Source: Firm-08 sp045546995 (GTDB lineage Bacteria; Bacillota; Clostridia; Oscillospirales; QAKW01). From it: 48,087 nt of DNA. The DNA is taken from contig JAZQDW010000028.1 in assembly GCA_045546995.1 (NCBI GenBank), positions 1-48,087 of the forward strand. The letters are read 5' to 3'. This document shows positions 14,510 through 23,146 of the stretch, one piece after another (the first letter of the stretch is position 1; each line of letters begins with the position of its first letter). A model generated the notes under the pieces. It was not told where the DNA came from, did no database searches, and was given only the letters and a program-made list of their open reading frames with translations. A program made the position numbers and the translations under genes.

Positions 14510-14851
14510 TTAACACATTTTTTCACTGAGCTGTTCGCCGCCCAAAATATGAAAATGAAGATGCTGCACGCTTTGGCAGGCGTGCGTACCACAGTTGGTG
14601 ATTACACGGAAGCCGTCTCCCAGGCCGAGTTCCTTTGCCACAGTGGGGATCGTTGCAAAGATATGCGCGATCACATCGCTGTTTTCTGCCGTCACGCAGG
14701 CGGCGGAAGCAATATGTGCCTTGGGAATGATCAGCACGTGAACCTTTGCCATTGGGTTGAGATCGTGAAAGGCCAGACAAATTTCGTCCTCATACACCTT
14801 ATTTGACGGAATCTCACCCCGGGCGATTTTACAAAAAATACAATCCTGCAT
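14510..14851 (-). CDS. HIT family hydrolase (Hint-like)
   Basis: A 113-residue histidine-triad nucleotide-binding protein. It starts CIFCKIARGEIPSNKVYEDE and ends with the catalytic triad motif HLHFHILGGEQL. Such proteins cleave purine nucleoside phosphoramidates such as AMP-lysine, and an aminoacyl-adenylate link fits the adjacent alanyl-tRNA synthetase gene. AGGAGG lies 8 bases before ATG 14851. Confidence 0.95.
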   Translation of the reverse strand: MQDCIFCKIARGEIPSNKVYEDEICLAFHDLNPMAKVHVLIIPKAHIASAACVTAENSDVIAHIFATIPTVAKELGLGDGFRVITNCGTHACQSVQHLHFHILGGEQLSEKMC

Positions 14852-14863
14852 AGCATTTTCCTC

Positions 14864-17488
14864 CTATTTCAGCATTGCTTCCACAGCAGTGACAGTACCG
14901 TTGACCGCCGCTTCGATTTTTGCGACGTCACCCACACCGGCCATTGCCATATCGGGCTTACCGCCGCCCTTACCGCCAGTGATGGCGGCCACAGCGGCGA
15001 CCAGCTTACCGGCGTGAACGCCGGATGCAACCGCATCCTTACCGCAGGCGGCGCAGATGGTACCCTTGCCGCCATCCACACCGATGAGCAATACAACGAT
15101 GTCAGCGGCCTTGTCCTTCATTTTTTCCGCCATACGGCGCAGAGCATCACCCTTTACATCCTTCAATGCAGTGGCGGCGACACGTACCGCGCCCACTGCG
15201 AGAGCGCCGTCCAGCAGTTCCTGCAGACCGCCCTCGGCCAGTTTGCTTTCCAGCGCGGCGATCTTTTTATCCTTTTCCTTGCCCTCGGCGAGCATTGCCT
15301 TACACTTGGCGTGCAATTCACCGGGCTTGTTGACCTTCAATTCGGCCAGTGCGGTATGTACGATCTGTTCCATCTCGTTCAGGCGATCCAGTACGCCGGT
15401 ACCGGTAAGCGCCTCGATACGGCGAACACCGCTGGCTACACCGTTTTCAGCAATAATCTTAAACAGACCGATCTTGCCGGCGTTATCAATATGCGTACCG
15501 CCGCAAAGCTCGATGGATACGCCGTCCACGTTGACTACGCGGACCGTATCACCGTATTTTTCACCAAAAAGCGCCATAGCGCCCAGTTTTCTTGCCTCTT
15601 CGATAGGCATTTCACGAACGTCCACGTTTTTACCGTCCAGAATGGCGGTATTGACCAGCGTTTCCACCTTTGTGACCTCCTCGGCCGTCAGCGCAGAGAA
15701 ATGCGTAAAGTCAAAGCGAACCTCTTTTTCGTTAACCAGCTGGCCCGCCTGCTCAACGTGGGTACCCAGCACGGCACGCAGCGCCGCCTGCAACAGATGG
15801 GCGGCCGTATGGTTACGACGGATGGCATTGCGGCGTTCAACGTTAATGGAAGCTTCCACCGTGTCACCCACGGTAAACACACCGGCCTCCACGTGACCGA
15901 AATGAGTGTACAGACCGGAGGCGTTCTTTTTGGTATCCTCTACCACAAAACGGCTTTCACCGCTGACGATCACACCGGTGTCACCCACCTGGCCGCCGCT
16001 TTCAGCATAGAACGGTGTCCGATCCAATACGATAATACCCTTGTTGCCGGCGCCGATCATCTCAGCGCTCTCACCGTCTGCGGCCAGAGCAACCACTGAA
16101 GCGGTAGCAGTATTGTTCTCGTATCCGACAAAGACGGTAGCCGTATCCGTTTCAAAGGCAATTTCGCTGCTCTTCCAGCTTTCGCCGTCGGAGGCCTTGC
16201 GTCCCTCGCGGGCGCGCCGTCTTTGCTCCTGCATCAATTCATTAAAGCCTTCCTCGTCCAGATCCATATTCTTTTCTGCCAGAATATCTTTTGTCAGATC
16301 CAACGGGAAACCGTAGGTATCATAAAGCTTAAAAGCATCCTTGCCGGAAAGAGTGCCGCCGTTTTTGGTCAGCTCTGCCAGCATGGAAAGGCCCTGATCG
16401 ATGGTCTTGGAAAAAGCGGCCTCTTCATGGGAAATGACCTTTTTGATCAATTCCTGCTTATCAATCAGCTCGGGATAGCCGTCTTTATTCTCTGCAATGA
16501 CCACGTCACACAGTTCGGGAAGAAACGCGCGGTCGATACCGATCATTTTGCCGTGACGGGCAGCACGGCGGATCAGACGACGCAGTACGTAGCCCCGACC
16601 CTCATTGGAGGGAGTGATGCCGTCACTGATCATAAAGGTAGCGGCACGGGCATGGTCGGTAATGGCGCGGATGGAAATATCGTTTTGCTTATCCTTGCCG
16701 TAGGTCACGCCGCTGATGGCGCATACGTGGTCGAGGATGCGACGGATGGTATCCACCTCAAACATATTGTCCACGCCCTGCATAACGCAGGCCAAACGCT
16801 CCAGACCCATACCGGTATCAATGTTTTTATGCTCCAGTTCGGTATAGGTGCCGTCGCCCATATTGTTGAATTGGGAGAAAACGTTGTTCCAGATCTCCAT
16901 ATAGCGGTCGCAGTCACAGCCCGGCTTACAGTCGGGAGAGCCGCAGCCGTATTTTTCACCGCGGTCAAAATAGATCTCCGAGCAGGGGCCGCAGGGACCG
17001 GTGCCGTGCTCCCAGAAGTTATCCGCCTTGCCCAGACGGACGATATGTTCCTCCGGCACGCCGATGATGTTTTTCCAGATATCATAGGCCTCCTCATCCT
17101 CTTCATAGATGGACGGCCAGAGCAGGTTTTCGGGAATTTCCATAACCTCGGTCAAAAACTCCCAAGACCACTTGATGGCCTCGACCTTGAAATAATCACC
17201 AAAGGAAAAGTTGCCGAGCATCTCAAAATACGTACCGTGACGGGCGGTGTGACCCACACGCTCCAGATCGGGAGTGCGGATACACTTTTGACAGGTGGTG
17301 ACACGGTTGCAAGGAGGGGTAACCTCCCCGGTGAAATACTTTTTCATCGGTGCCATACCCGAATTGATCAACAACAGCGATTTGTCATTTTGCGGTACCA
17401 AAGAAAAACTGCCCAGGCGCAAATGCCCCTTCGACTCGAAAAATGCCAGATACTTTTCTCTGATCTCGCCTAACCCCATGTACTTCAT
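14864..17488 (-). CDS. alaS: Alanyl-tRNA synthetase
   Basis: An 874-residue class II synthetase that charges tRNA-Ala and edits Ser/Gly mischarging. Start ATG 17488 is used because GGAGG lies 8 bases upstream and the protein then begins at the conserved MGLGEIREKYLAFFESKGH; the longer frame runs into the T-box. Catalytic domain landmarks are NDKSLLLINSGMAPMK, RTPDLERVGHTARHGTYFEM and NIDTGMGLERLA. The editing domain has HTAAHLLQAALR (HxxxH) and the distal ELCGGTHIDNAGKIG (CxxxH). A coiled-coil region and the C-Ala domain (GGKGGGKPDMAMAG) follow. Transcription is governed by the T-box upstream; a HIT gene follows after 12 bases. Confidence 0.98.
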   Translation of the reverse strand: MKYMGLGEIREKYLAFFESKGHLRLGSFSLVPQNDKSLLLINSGMAPMKKYFTGEVTPPCNRVTTCQKCIRTPDLERVGHTARHGTYFEMLGNFSFGDYFKVEAIKWSWEFLTEVMEIPENLLWPSIYEEDEEAYDIWKNIIGVPEEHIVRLGKADNFWEHGTGPCGPCSEIYFDRGEKYGCGSPDCKPGCDCDRYMEIWNNVFSQFNNMGDGTYTELEHKNIDTGMGLERLACVMQGVDNMFEVDTIRRILDHVCAISGVTYGKDKQNDISIRAITDHARAATFMISDGITPSNEGRGYVLRRLIRRAARHGKMIGIDRAFLPELCDVVIAENKDGYPELIDKQELIKKVISHEEAAFSKTIDQGLSMLAELTKNGGTLSGKDAFKLYDTYGFPLDLTKDILAEKNMDLDEEGFNELMQEQRRRAREGRKASDGESWKSSEIAFETDTATVFVGYENNTATASVVALAADGESAEMIGAGNKGIIVLDRTPFYAESGGQVGDTGVIVSGESRFVVEDTKKNASGLYTHFGHVEAGVFTVGDTVEASINVERRNAIRRNHTAAHLLQAALRAVLGTHVEQAGQLVNEKEVRFDFTHFSALTAEEVTKVETLVNTAILDGKNVDVREMPIEEARKLGAMALFGEKYGDTVRVVNVDGVSIELCGGTHIDNAGKIGLFKIIAENGVASGVRRIEALTGTGVLDRLNEMEQIVHTALAELKVNKPGELHAKCKAMLAEGKEKDKKIAALESKLAEGGLQELLDGALAVGAVRVAATALKDVKGDALRRMAEKMKDKAADIVVLLIGVDGGKGTICAACGKDAVASGVHAGKLVAAVAAITGGKGGGKPDMAMAGVGDVAKIEAAVNGTVTAVEAMLK

Positions 17489-17504
17489 TTTATTTTCCTC
17501 CAAA

Positions 17505-17735
17505 AACAGAAAAAGCCCCCTGCTCAAACGGGGACGGAAATTCCGCGGTACCACCCCGATTGCACAAAGTGCCTCCTTAATTTACCGTTAACGCAGGCAA
17601 GCGTGTCCGTTCGGAAAGCGGCGCGTCCGCCGATGCTTCCCGGGAGGCTTACAGCCGAAGGCCCCCCTCTCTGTTGCGAAAGCAATGCAGGCAGATCATC
17701 TTTCTTCATCACAGACATTACATATTCATACAGCG
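17505..17735 (-). ncRNA. T-box riboswitch (alanine type)
   Basis: The T-box core GGGGTGGTACCGCGG is at 17557-17543 on the minus strand. The bulge sequence UGGU would pair with the ACCA end of tRNA-Ala (discriminator A), matching the downstream alaS. A terminator stem (CCCC ... GGGG followed by CTTTTTC) lies at about 17510-17535. Stem I starts GTCTGTGATG and closes with GCGGAC; a GCA at 17634-17636 on the 3' side of Stem I is a candidate alanine specifier codon, but I placed it by eye. Uncharged tRNA-Ala should stabilise the antiterminator and allow alaS transcription. Confidence 0.93.
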
Positions 17736-17738
17736 TAT

Positions 17739-17768
17739 ATTATATATCATATATCGGCAATATGTCAA
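17739..17768 (-). promoter_or_regulatory. SigA promoter of the T-box/alaS transcript
   Basis: Minus strand: consensus TTGACA (17763-17768), 18 bases, consensus TATAAT (17739-17744). The -35 lies across the 3' end of the PBP gene. Confidence 0.85.
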
Positions 17769-19369
17769 TCCTTTTTTACAGAAAGAACAGACTGACAGAG
17801 CTGCCGAAATACCGGAGCGCAGGTCTTGCCGCCGGAGATACCGTCCTCGGCAAACACCGCGATGGCAAATCTGGGTTCCTCTGCCGGGAAAAAGCCGGCA
17901 AAATAGGTGTTGAGTACCTCCCGCCCGTCCTCGGTAAACACGCCCGTCTGGGCGCTGGAGGTCTTGCCACCGGCACCACCGTGGGTGGGCATTGCCGCCT
18001 GACCTGTTCCTTTTTCCACTGTGGCCACACACAATTGCCGCAACCGCTCGGCCGTTTCTGCAGACACCACACGGCAGCTCCGTTCCATCCACTGCTCGCT
18101 CTTAATTTTCCGATCCACGTAAAAGCCTTGAAAACAACCGGGTGAAAGCAAATAGCCGCCGTTACCGCATACCGCCGCCAGCCGCGCGATCTGCAAAGGC
18201 GATGCCATCAGATCTCCCTGACCGATGCTGAAATTGGCCAGTTGCTTTGCGCTGTTGCCCGTTATATCAGGCAAAGTACCTGCCGAAGCGTACAACCCTT
18301 TGGCGATCTGCATACTCTCCCCAAAGCCCAGACGTTTTGCCATTTCCATCACCGTCTCTCCGCCCAACAATTGTCCCAGCGCAATGAAATAGCCGTTGCA
18401 GGATTCGGCAAAGGCGCCCTCCAGATCCTGCTTACCATGGCCATGCGCTACAGGGCAGGTAAAGGTCCGATCCCCCACCGTGATCCCGCCGCCGCATTCA
18501 AAGCTGAAATCCCCCATATCCTTTTCCAGCGCCGCTGCCGCCACCACGATCTTAAATACCGAGCCCACCGTTTGCGCCGTCAGCGCACGGTCGATCAGTT
18601 CCCCCTGTCCGGAGGTGAGGTATTTTGCCACCTGCTCTACGTCAAAATCCGGACGGGAGGCCATAGCGCGGATCTCGCCGCTATGAATGTCCAGCACCAC
18701 GGCAGCTCCTCGCTCCACGTACGTATCCATCGCCGTTTCCAGCGCTTTTTGTATGGTCAGATCCAGTGTGGTGATGACACCGTTTTTACTGCCGTGAGCG
18801 TCGCTTTCCACCGCCATTCCCAATCCGAGCAGTGGATTGTTGCGGCCGTCCACACTGTACTGCAGGGTCTTGTTTTCGCCAAAATAAGACAACACGCTGT
18901 CATAGCATTTTTCCAATCCCGTGACACCGTCCAGATCGCCGTTGATATATCCCACCAAATGGTCAGCCACGTCGCCATAGCGCCGTACGCCTTCATAGAC
19001 GTACATTCCCGCCGTTTCCTTCGGCCGCTCTGCGCTGCACAGTACAAAAGGTCCTTCTTTATCCAACCGCCCCAGCAATTGCTCCGTTTCCAATCCGCAC
19101 AGCCCAGCCACCGCTTCCGCCTGCTCCCGTGGGAATTGCCGTGGATCCAACAGTAAATAATAGCATTTTGTGCCGTTGGTAATAGGGCACAAATTCCGGT
19201 CGTAGATCGTCCCCTTCAGGGAATACAGCTCGGTACTGCGCTGGCGGCTGCCCGCCACGCTTTTTACCCGTTCCAGCGGACCGGCCAGCATCAGATATCC
19301 CAAATAAATCACCAACAGCATTGCCGCTGACAGAAAAATCCATTTTACGATCTTTGCGCGTTTCAACAT
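17765..19369 (-). CDS. Class B penicillin-binding protein (FtsI/SpoVD-like)
   Basis: A 534-residue transpeptidase expected to cross-link peptidoglycan with a SEDS partner. One membrane helix (about residues 9-30) is followed by the dimerisation-domain motif LKGTIYDRN and the transpeptidase domain. The catalytic SxxK is SVFK (residues 270-273) and the SxN motif is SCN (323-325). The third motif, normally KTG, is KTS here (GGKTSSAQTG, residues 469-471). No PASTA domains follow, so it is smaller than typical SpoVD. ATG 19369 is chosen because GAGGTG lies 7 bases upstream; the ATG at 19411 has no such site. Which SEDS protein it serves is not shown by context. Confidence 0.93.
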   Translation of the reverse strand: MLKRAKIVKWIFLSAAMLLVIYLGYLMLAGPLERVKSVAGSRQRSTELYSLKGTIYDRNLCPITNGTKCYYLLLDPRQFPREQAEAVAGLCGLETEQLLGRLDKEGPFVLCSAERPKETAGMYVYEGVRRYGDVADHLVGYINGDLDGVTGLEKCYDSVLSYFGENKTLQYSVDGRNNPLLGLGMAVESDAHGSKNGVITTLDLTIQKALETAMDTYVERGAAVVLDIHSGEIRAMASRPDFDVEQVAKYLTSGQGELIDRALTAQTVGSVFKIVVAAAALEKDMGDFSFECGGGITVGDRTFTCPVAHGHGKQDLEGAFAESCNGYFIALGQLLGGETVMEMAKRLGFGESMQIAKGLYASAGTLPDITGNSAKQLANFSIGQGDLMASPLQIARLAAVCGNGGYLLSPGCFQGFYVDRKIKSEQWMERSCRVVSAETAERLRQLCVATVEKGTGQAAMPTHGGAGGKTSSAQTGVFTEDGREVLNTYFAGFFPAEEPRFAIAVFAEDGISGGKTCAPVFRQLCQSVLSVKKD

Positions 19370-19416
19370 AGTCGTACACCTCTTTTCCGTTAGTTTTGAC
19401 AGAAAGAACAAAAATA

Positions 19417-19445
19417 TTGATTTTTGTCACGATCCTTGTTAAACT
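19417..19445 (+). promoter_or_regulatory. Candidate SigA promoter of the oxidoreductase gene
   Basis: TTGATT (19417-19422), 17 bases, TAAACT (19440-19445), 23 bases before ATG 19469, with AAAGGAG between. Confidence 0.5.
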
Positions 19446-19468
19446 GAAAGCAGAAAGGAGCCGATGAT

Positions 19469-20443
19469 ATGAAACATTTTTTAATTGCCGGCAAGGGATA
19501 TATCGGCGGCGTACACGCTGAGGTGGCCCCCCTGCCCGCCGAATATCTGGTGCGCCGCCCCGAGCAGGTAGAGCCGGGCGTTTACACCGATTTTGATACA
19601 GCCGTTGCAAGCAAACCGTTATTTTTAGATATTTGCACCCCCAATGCCGCTCACGAAGTCCACGCCCTGCAAGCGGCAAAAATCGGTCTGCCCGTATATT
19701 GCGAAAAGCCGCTTGCCGCCGATCTCGAGTCCGCAGAACGCATTGAAAAGGCGTTTGCAGAGGCGCGGCTGTACAACGGCATGGCCTTTAATTACCGTTT
19801 TCTGCCCTGCGTCCATTTGCTGAAGGAGTTTTTAAAGGACGGTCGGCTGGGCAAAATCATCTATTATAAAGCATCGTTTTTACACGATTCCTACGTGCTC
19901 CCCCGTTCCAAAGTCTGGCGGACGAGCGCTGCTGCCGGAGGCGGCGCCCTGGCGGATCTGGGCATTCATTTATTTGATCTGTGCCGCTTTGTCTTCGGTG
20001 ACAGCCGTGTTACCGCCTGCGAAAAGCACACCGAATTTCCCGACCGCACCGAGGTGGACGAATATGCCCGCTGCACCCTGCAGAGCGGCGCATACAACGG
20101 ATATCTGGAGATCTCCCGTATTTCGGCCGGCAGAGCGTGCGAAAACGGCATTGAGGTCTTTGGGCACAAAGGGAGCGTACGCATTTTGTTTGACCGCCCC
20201 TACGAACTGGAGTTTTACGATATAGAGGCCAAACAAACCGTCCGTTTTACCGCTGATAAAGCGCTCTTGGATCGGTTACACTATCCTGACCAAAAGCACG
20301 ATATGGGAATGTTTTACGGCAGTCACAAAGCCGCCATTCTCACCTTTATTGAAGGGCTGGAAAGCGGCCGCATTTCCAACGTACTGGCCACCGCCACAGA
20401 CGGTGTTTTCGCCCAGAAAATGCTGAAAGATGCCCTGCAGTAA
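19469..20443 (+). CDS. Gfo/Idh/MocA family oxidoreductase
   Basis: A 324-residue NAD(P)-dependent sugar or polyol dehydrogenase. The N-terminal Rossmann domain starts MKHFLIAGKGYIGGVHAE. LDICTPNAAHEVHALQAA follows, then the catalytic-region CEKPL motif. The C-terminal substrate domain includes GGGALADLGIHLFDLCRFVFGD, where the His is typically catalytic. The first motif is GKGYIGG rather than GxGxxG plus a long loop, and the N-terminal domain is short for the family. The substrate cannot be deduced. It stands alone, divergent from the PBP gene, with its own terminator. Confidence 0.9.
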   Translation: MKHFLIAGKGYIGGVHAEVAPLPAEYLVRRPEQVEPGVYTDFDTAVASKPLFLDICTPNAAHEVHALQAAKIGLPVYCEKPLAADLESAERIEKAFAEARLYNGMAFNYRFLPCVHLLKEFLKDGRLGKIIYYKASFLHDSYVLPRSKVWRTSAAAGGGALADLGIHLFDLCRFVFGDSRVTACEKHTEFPDRTEVDEYARCTLQSGAYNGYLEISRISAGRACENGIEVFGHKGSVRILFDRPYELEFYDIEAKQTVRFTADKALLDRLHYPDQKHDMGMFYGSHKAAILTFIEGLESGRISNVLATATDGVFAQKMLKDALQ

Positions 20444-20458
20444 ACAAAATTGTACACA

Positions 20459-20486
20459 AAAAAGACAGCCTTGCGGCTGTCTTTTT
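20459..20486. terminator. Bidirectional terminator
   Basis: AAAAAGACAGCC (20459-20470), TTGC loop, GGCTGTCTTTTT (20475-20486). It serves the oxidoreductase and the convergent GH20 gene. Confidence 0.92.
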
Positions 20487-20494
20487 TACTTATG

Positions 20495-22351
20495 TTATCG
20501 ATGCCATTCCAGCACGTCCACGCTAACGTCCTTACAAGGAACGAAGGTGAGCGAGGCGATCTCCTTTTCGGGATGAGGATCGACGTAGGCGGTTTTATAG
20601 TACGTTTTGCCGCCGGAAACGAAGGGCAAGGTACTGTAGGAAATCTCATTGAGCGCATTATCACTGAGGTTGGCCGCATCGTCAAAGCCGGAATTATCAA
20701 TTTCATCCCCCATTTCACAGCGAATGCCGCAATAGGAAACGTTTTCACCGTACACGACCGGCAAAGAAGCGGTGCTACCGTCAGTATATTCCACACGATA
20801 GGCGCCCAAGCCGTATTTTTCCGGTTCGATAAACACACCGTCATTGAAAGAACGGAACGGGATATAATGGTCGGTGGTATGAGAGACCCATATCATATTT
20901 TTCGGTTGCAAACTGCCGTATTTCAGACGGAAGCACTCCTCAAAGGTCGCCTTGCGCAGATAGGGACGCATCGGGTCGTCAAATTCGGTCGACCACAGCG
21001 CAAAAGCGCCGTAGATCAGATTGAAATACTGGTTGTTACGTTGCATATAGATCGGCTTGTTAGAGCCCCAGTTGGAGCAGGCGCCGCCAATCGCACCGAG
21101 TTCACGCCGACGCCGCCAATCGCTGAGGCTGACCGCCGCCATATTACCAAAGGCCATGGCATATCCGTGGGTATGATAGACGTAATCGTACTGAATGCCA
21201 AAGGGAGCATACCAGTTGAGCATCACGATATCTCTGGGTAGCATATCCTGACAGTAAAAGATAACGGGCAGCGCTTCATATTCCTTACCATCGGAAGAAA
21301 TGCGACGACCGCCGGTACCGCCGTAATGCTTGCCCTCTTTTGTAATAACAGGCAACAGTTTTTCACCCCACATGATCGTGCGGATGCCCCGTTCAGCCAG
21401 CCAATCGTGCAATTTGATGATATCATTTGCATACAGCACATGCGGCTCGGTATCCTTACAGCGAGGGCAAACGCCAATGCTGTACATCTCATCATGACCG
21501 ATGTTGACCCAGTTCGGTTGAAAAACATCAATAATTTCTTCCAAAATATCAAACACGATAGGATAGGTATCCGGATGATTGGGACAATAGGTGTCGGGAT
21601 AAGGATCGTCTTGCCGTTCGGCGATCTCGGGATGCGCCAGACAGATATAATCGCTATGGGACATGGTGGGCACCTCGGGATATACCTCCAGCCCGCGGCT
21701 ACGGCAGTAAGCCACCACCTGACGAACCTCCTCCTGCGTCAGAACGTCCCCTTCCGCATTATCGGTGTGAATGGAGTTTTTTGACCATGGCATGGAGGAC
21801 TGAATCTCACCGGCGCGGCCGGAATAACGGTGGGTCTCCACCACAAAATCCTTCCACGCCGCATTGATCTCGGGATGGCGTTTGTATTCCATCGCGCCGC
21901 CGACCTCCAGAGAGATCGCGTTATATTTGTAATAAACGATGGTATCCACCATCTTTTTAAAGTCATCCATGCCGCTTCTGGAAGGCAGAAACACACGGTA
22001 TCCGCGGAAAGCGCAGTCAGGCGCATCCATCAGCAGACCGTGGCAAAGTTCGCCTTCACCGATCATCTGTTGCAACGTAACGGCGGCGTAAATAACGGCG
22101 CGTTCGTTCTCCCCATACAGGGTCACCGTATCACCCTCTACGGCCACGGCATACCCCTCTTCACGAGGGAGCTCACCAAACGGTTCGGGTAGAGCAGAAA
22201 CACACACGATCTTTTTGATCTCGCCATCCTGCGCCTGCGCCACAAGCTGTTCCAGAACGTCGGCCGCATAGCCCTGCGCACCGGTTATCGCGCAATGGCG
22301 ATCTAACGAAACCGCATCACCCTTATTCCAAAATCTGGGTTTAAAAAACAT
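20495..22351 (-). CDS. GH20-type beta-N-acetylhexosaminidase-like protein
   Basis: A 618-residue protein without signal peptide, so probably intracellular. An N-terminal domain (about 1-110) precedes a TIM barrel that starts at FRGYRVFLPSRSGMDDFKKMVD. The GH20 catalytic Asp-Glu pair is Asp287-Glu288 in NIGHDEMY; EVYPEVPTMSHSDYI and MWGEKLLP are further barrel strands. A C-terminal beta domain follows. It would remove terminal GlcNAc or GalNAc from glycans. It is the last gene of a glpK-HAD-GH20 unit, 18 bases after the HAD gene. Distance from well-studied GH20 enzymes is clear, so substrate is uncertain. Confidence 0.8.
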   Translation of the reverse strand: MFFKPRFWNKGDAVSLDRHCAITGAQGYAADVLEQLVAQAQDGEIKKIVCVSALPEPFGELPREEGYAVAVEGDTVTLYGENERAVIYAAVTLQQMIGEGELCHGLLMDAPDCAFRGYRVFLPSRSGMDDFKKMVDTIVYYKYNAISLEVGGAMEYKRHPEINAAWKDFVVETHRYSGRAGEIQSSMPWSKNSIHTDNAEGDVLTQEEVRQVVAYCRSRGLEVYPEVPTMSHSDYICLAHPEIAERQDDPYPDTYCPNHPDTYPIVFDILEEIIDVFQPNWVNIGHDEMYSIGVCPRCKDTEPHVLYANDIIKLHDWLAERGIRTIMWGEKLLPVITKEGKHYGGTGGRRISSDGKEYEALPVIFYCQDMLPRDIVMLNWYAPFGIQYDYVYHTHGYAMAFGNMAAVSLSDWRRRRELGAIGGACSNWGSNKPIYMQRNNQYFNLIYGAFALWSTEFDDPMRPYLRKATFEECFRLKYGSLQPKNMIWVSHTTDHYIPFRSFNDGVFIEPEKYGLGAYRVEYTDGSTASLPVVYGENVSYCGIRCEMGDEIDNSGFDDAANLSDNALNEISYSTLPFVSGGKTYYKTAYVDPHPEKEIASLTFVPCKDVSVDVLEWHR

Positions 22352-22369
22352 ATTTCTTCCTCCCTATCG

Positions 22370-23146
22370 TTATTTTTTAAGTATATTTCCCTGTTCCAGC
22401 TGTTCCACCAGCCATGCGATGGGATGCCGATCAATGGGCGGCGCCACGTAATCGGCATAATCCTGCAACGCCTTGTAATCACTATCCACCGCCACGGCAA
22501 TATCGCTGGCCTGCAACAACGTAATATCATTTTCATAATCACCGATGCCAATGATGGTCGTATCCGGCGGAAGCATTTCACGCAAAAGTTTGATACAAAC
22601 GCCCTTACCGGTTCCGTGAGCGGAAATTTCAAGCAAAAAATCGGTACTGCACATATACTGAAAATCCGTATATTCCGTATAATCCTCTGCCGCCTTCAAC
22701 GCGCCGCCCGGCTCAAAATGAATCACTGCCTTATAAATCGGATCCTGCAGAGCGCGAATCTGCGCCTCCAGATCGGGAGTATCGGCGGCAAAGACCATAT
22801 GGTCTCTCTCCAAATGAAAATTTACACGCAAAATATTGTTATAACGACCGACAACATCCATCACCCGATCGATCACCGAAGTATCCAGCGCCTTTCTCCA
22901 GACCAAACGATCGGTTTTCGGATCGTAGATCGTGGTGCCGTTACGTACGATACAGTACGTATTCAAGGGCAATTCAGGAAAGTTTTCCATCAAAAAGCTT
23001 TCTGCCCGACCGGTGGTGGGAGCAAACAGACCGCCGTTTGCGTTAAAATACCGCACCGCCTCCAAATGCTCGTCGCTGAGTTTACCGTGCTTTAACAGCG
23101 TACCGTCCATATCGCTGAATATAGCAAATCCGTCAAAAATACCCAT
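22370..23146 (-). CDS. HAD-family phosphatase (Cof type)
   Basis: A 258-residue cytosolic HAD hydrolase of the C2-cap type. Motif I is IFSDMDGTLLKHG with nucleophile Asp12 and Asp14; motif II is in PTTGRAESF; motif III/IV is GIGDYENDITLLQASDIAVAV. Such enzymes dephosphorylate sugar phosphates or cofactors. Its start overlaps the glycerol kinase stop by one base, so the two are translationally coupled, and a sugar or glycerol phosphate substrate is plausible (inference). Confidence 0.92.
   Translation of the reverse strand: MGIFDGFAIFSDMDGTLLKHGKLSDEHLEAVRYFNANGGLFAPTTGRAESFLMENFPELPLNTYCIVRNGTTIYDPKTDRLVWRKALDTSVIDRVMDVVGRYNNILRVNFHLERDHMVFAADTPDLEAQIRALQDPIYKAVIHFEPGGALKAAEDYTEYTDFQYMCSTDFLLEISAHGTGKGVCIKLLREMLPPDTTIIGIGDYENDITLLQASDIAVAVDSDYKALQDYADYVAPPIDRHPIAWLVEQLEQGNILKK

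Noticed and set aside
16223..17473. 416-residue open frame on the plus strand inside alaS
   Set aside because: Antisense shadow of a strongly conserved gene; composition and lack of a ribosome site do not support coding.
17524..17718. 64-residue minus-strand ORF in front of alaS
   Set aside because: It overlies the T-box riboswitch; the conserved RNA motifs explain the sequence.
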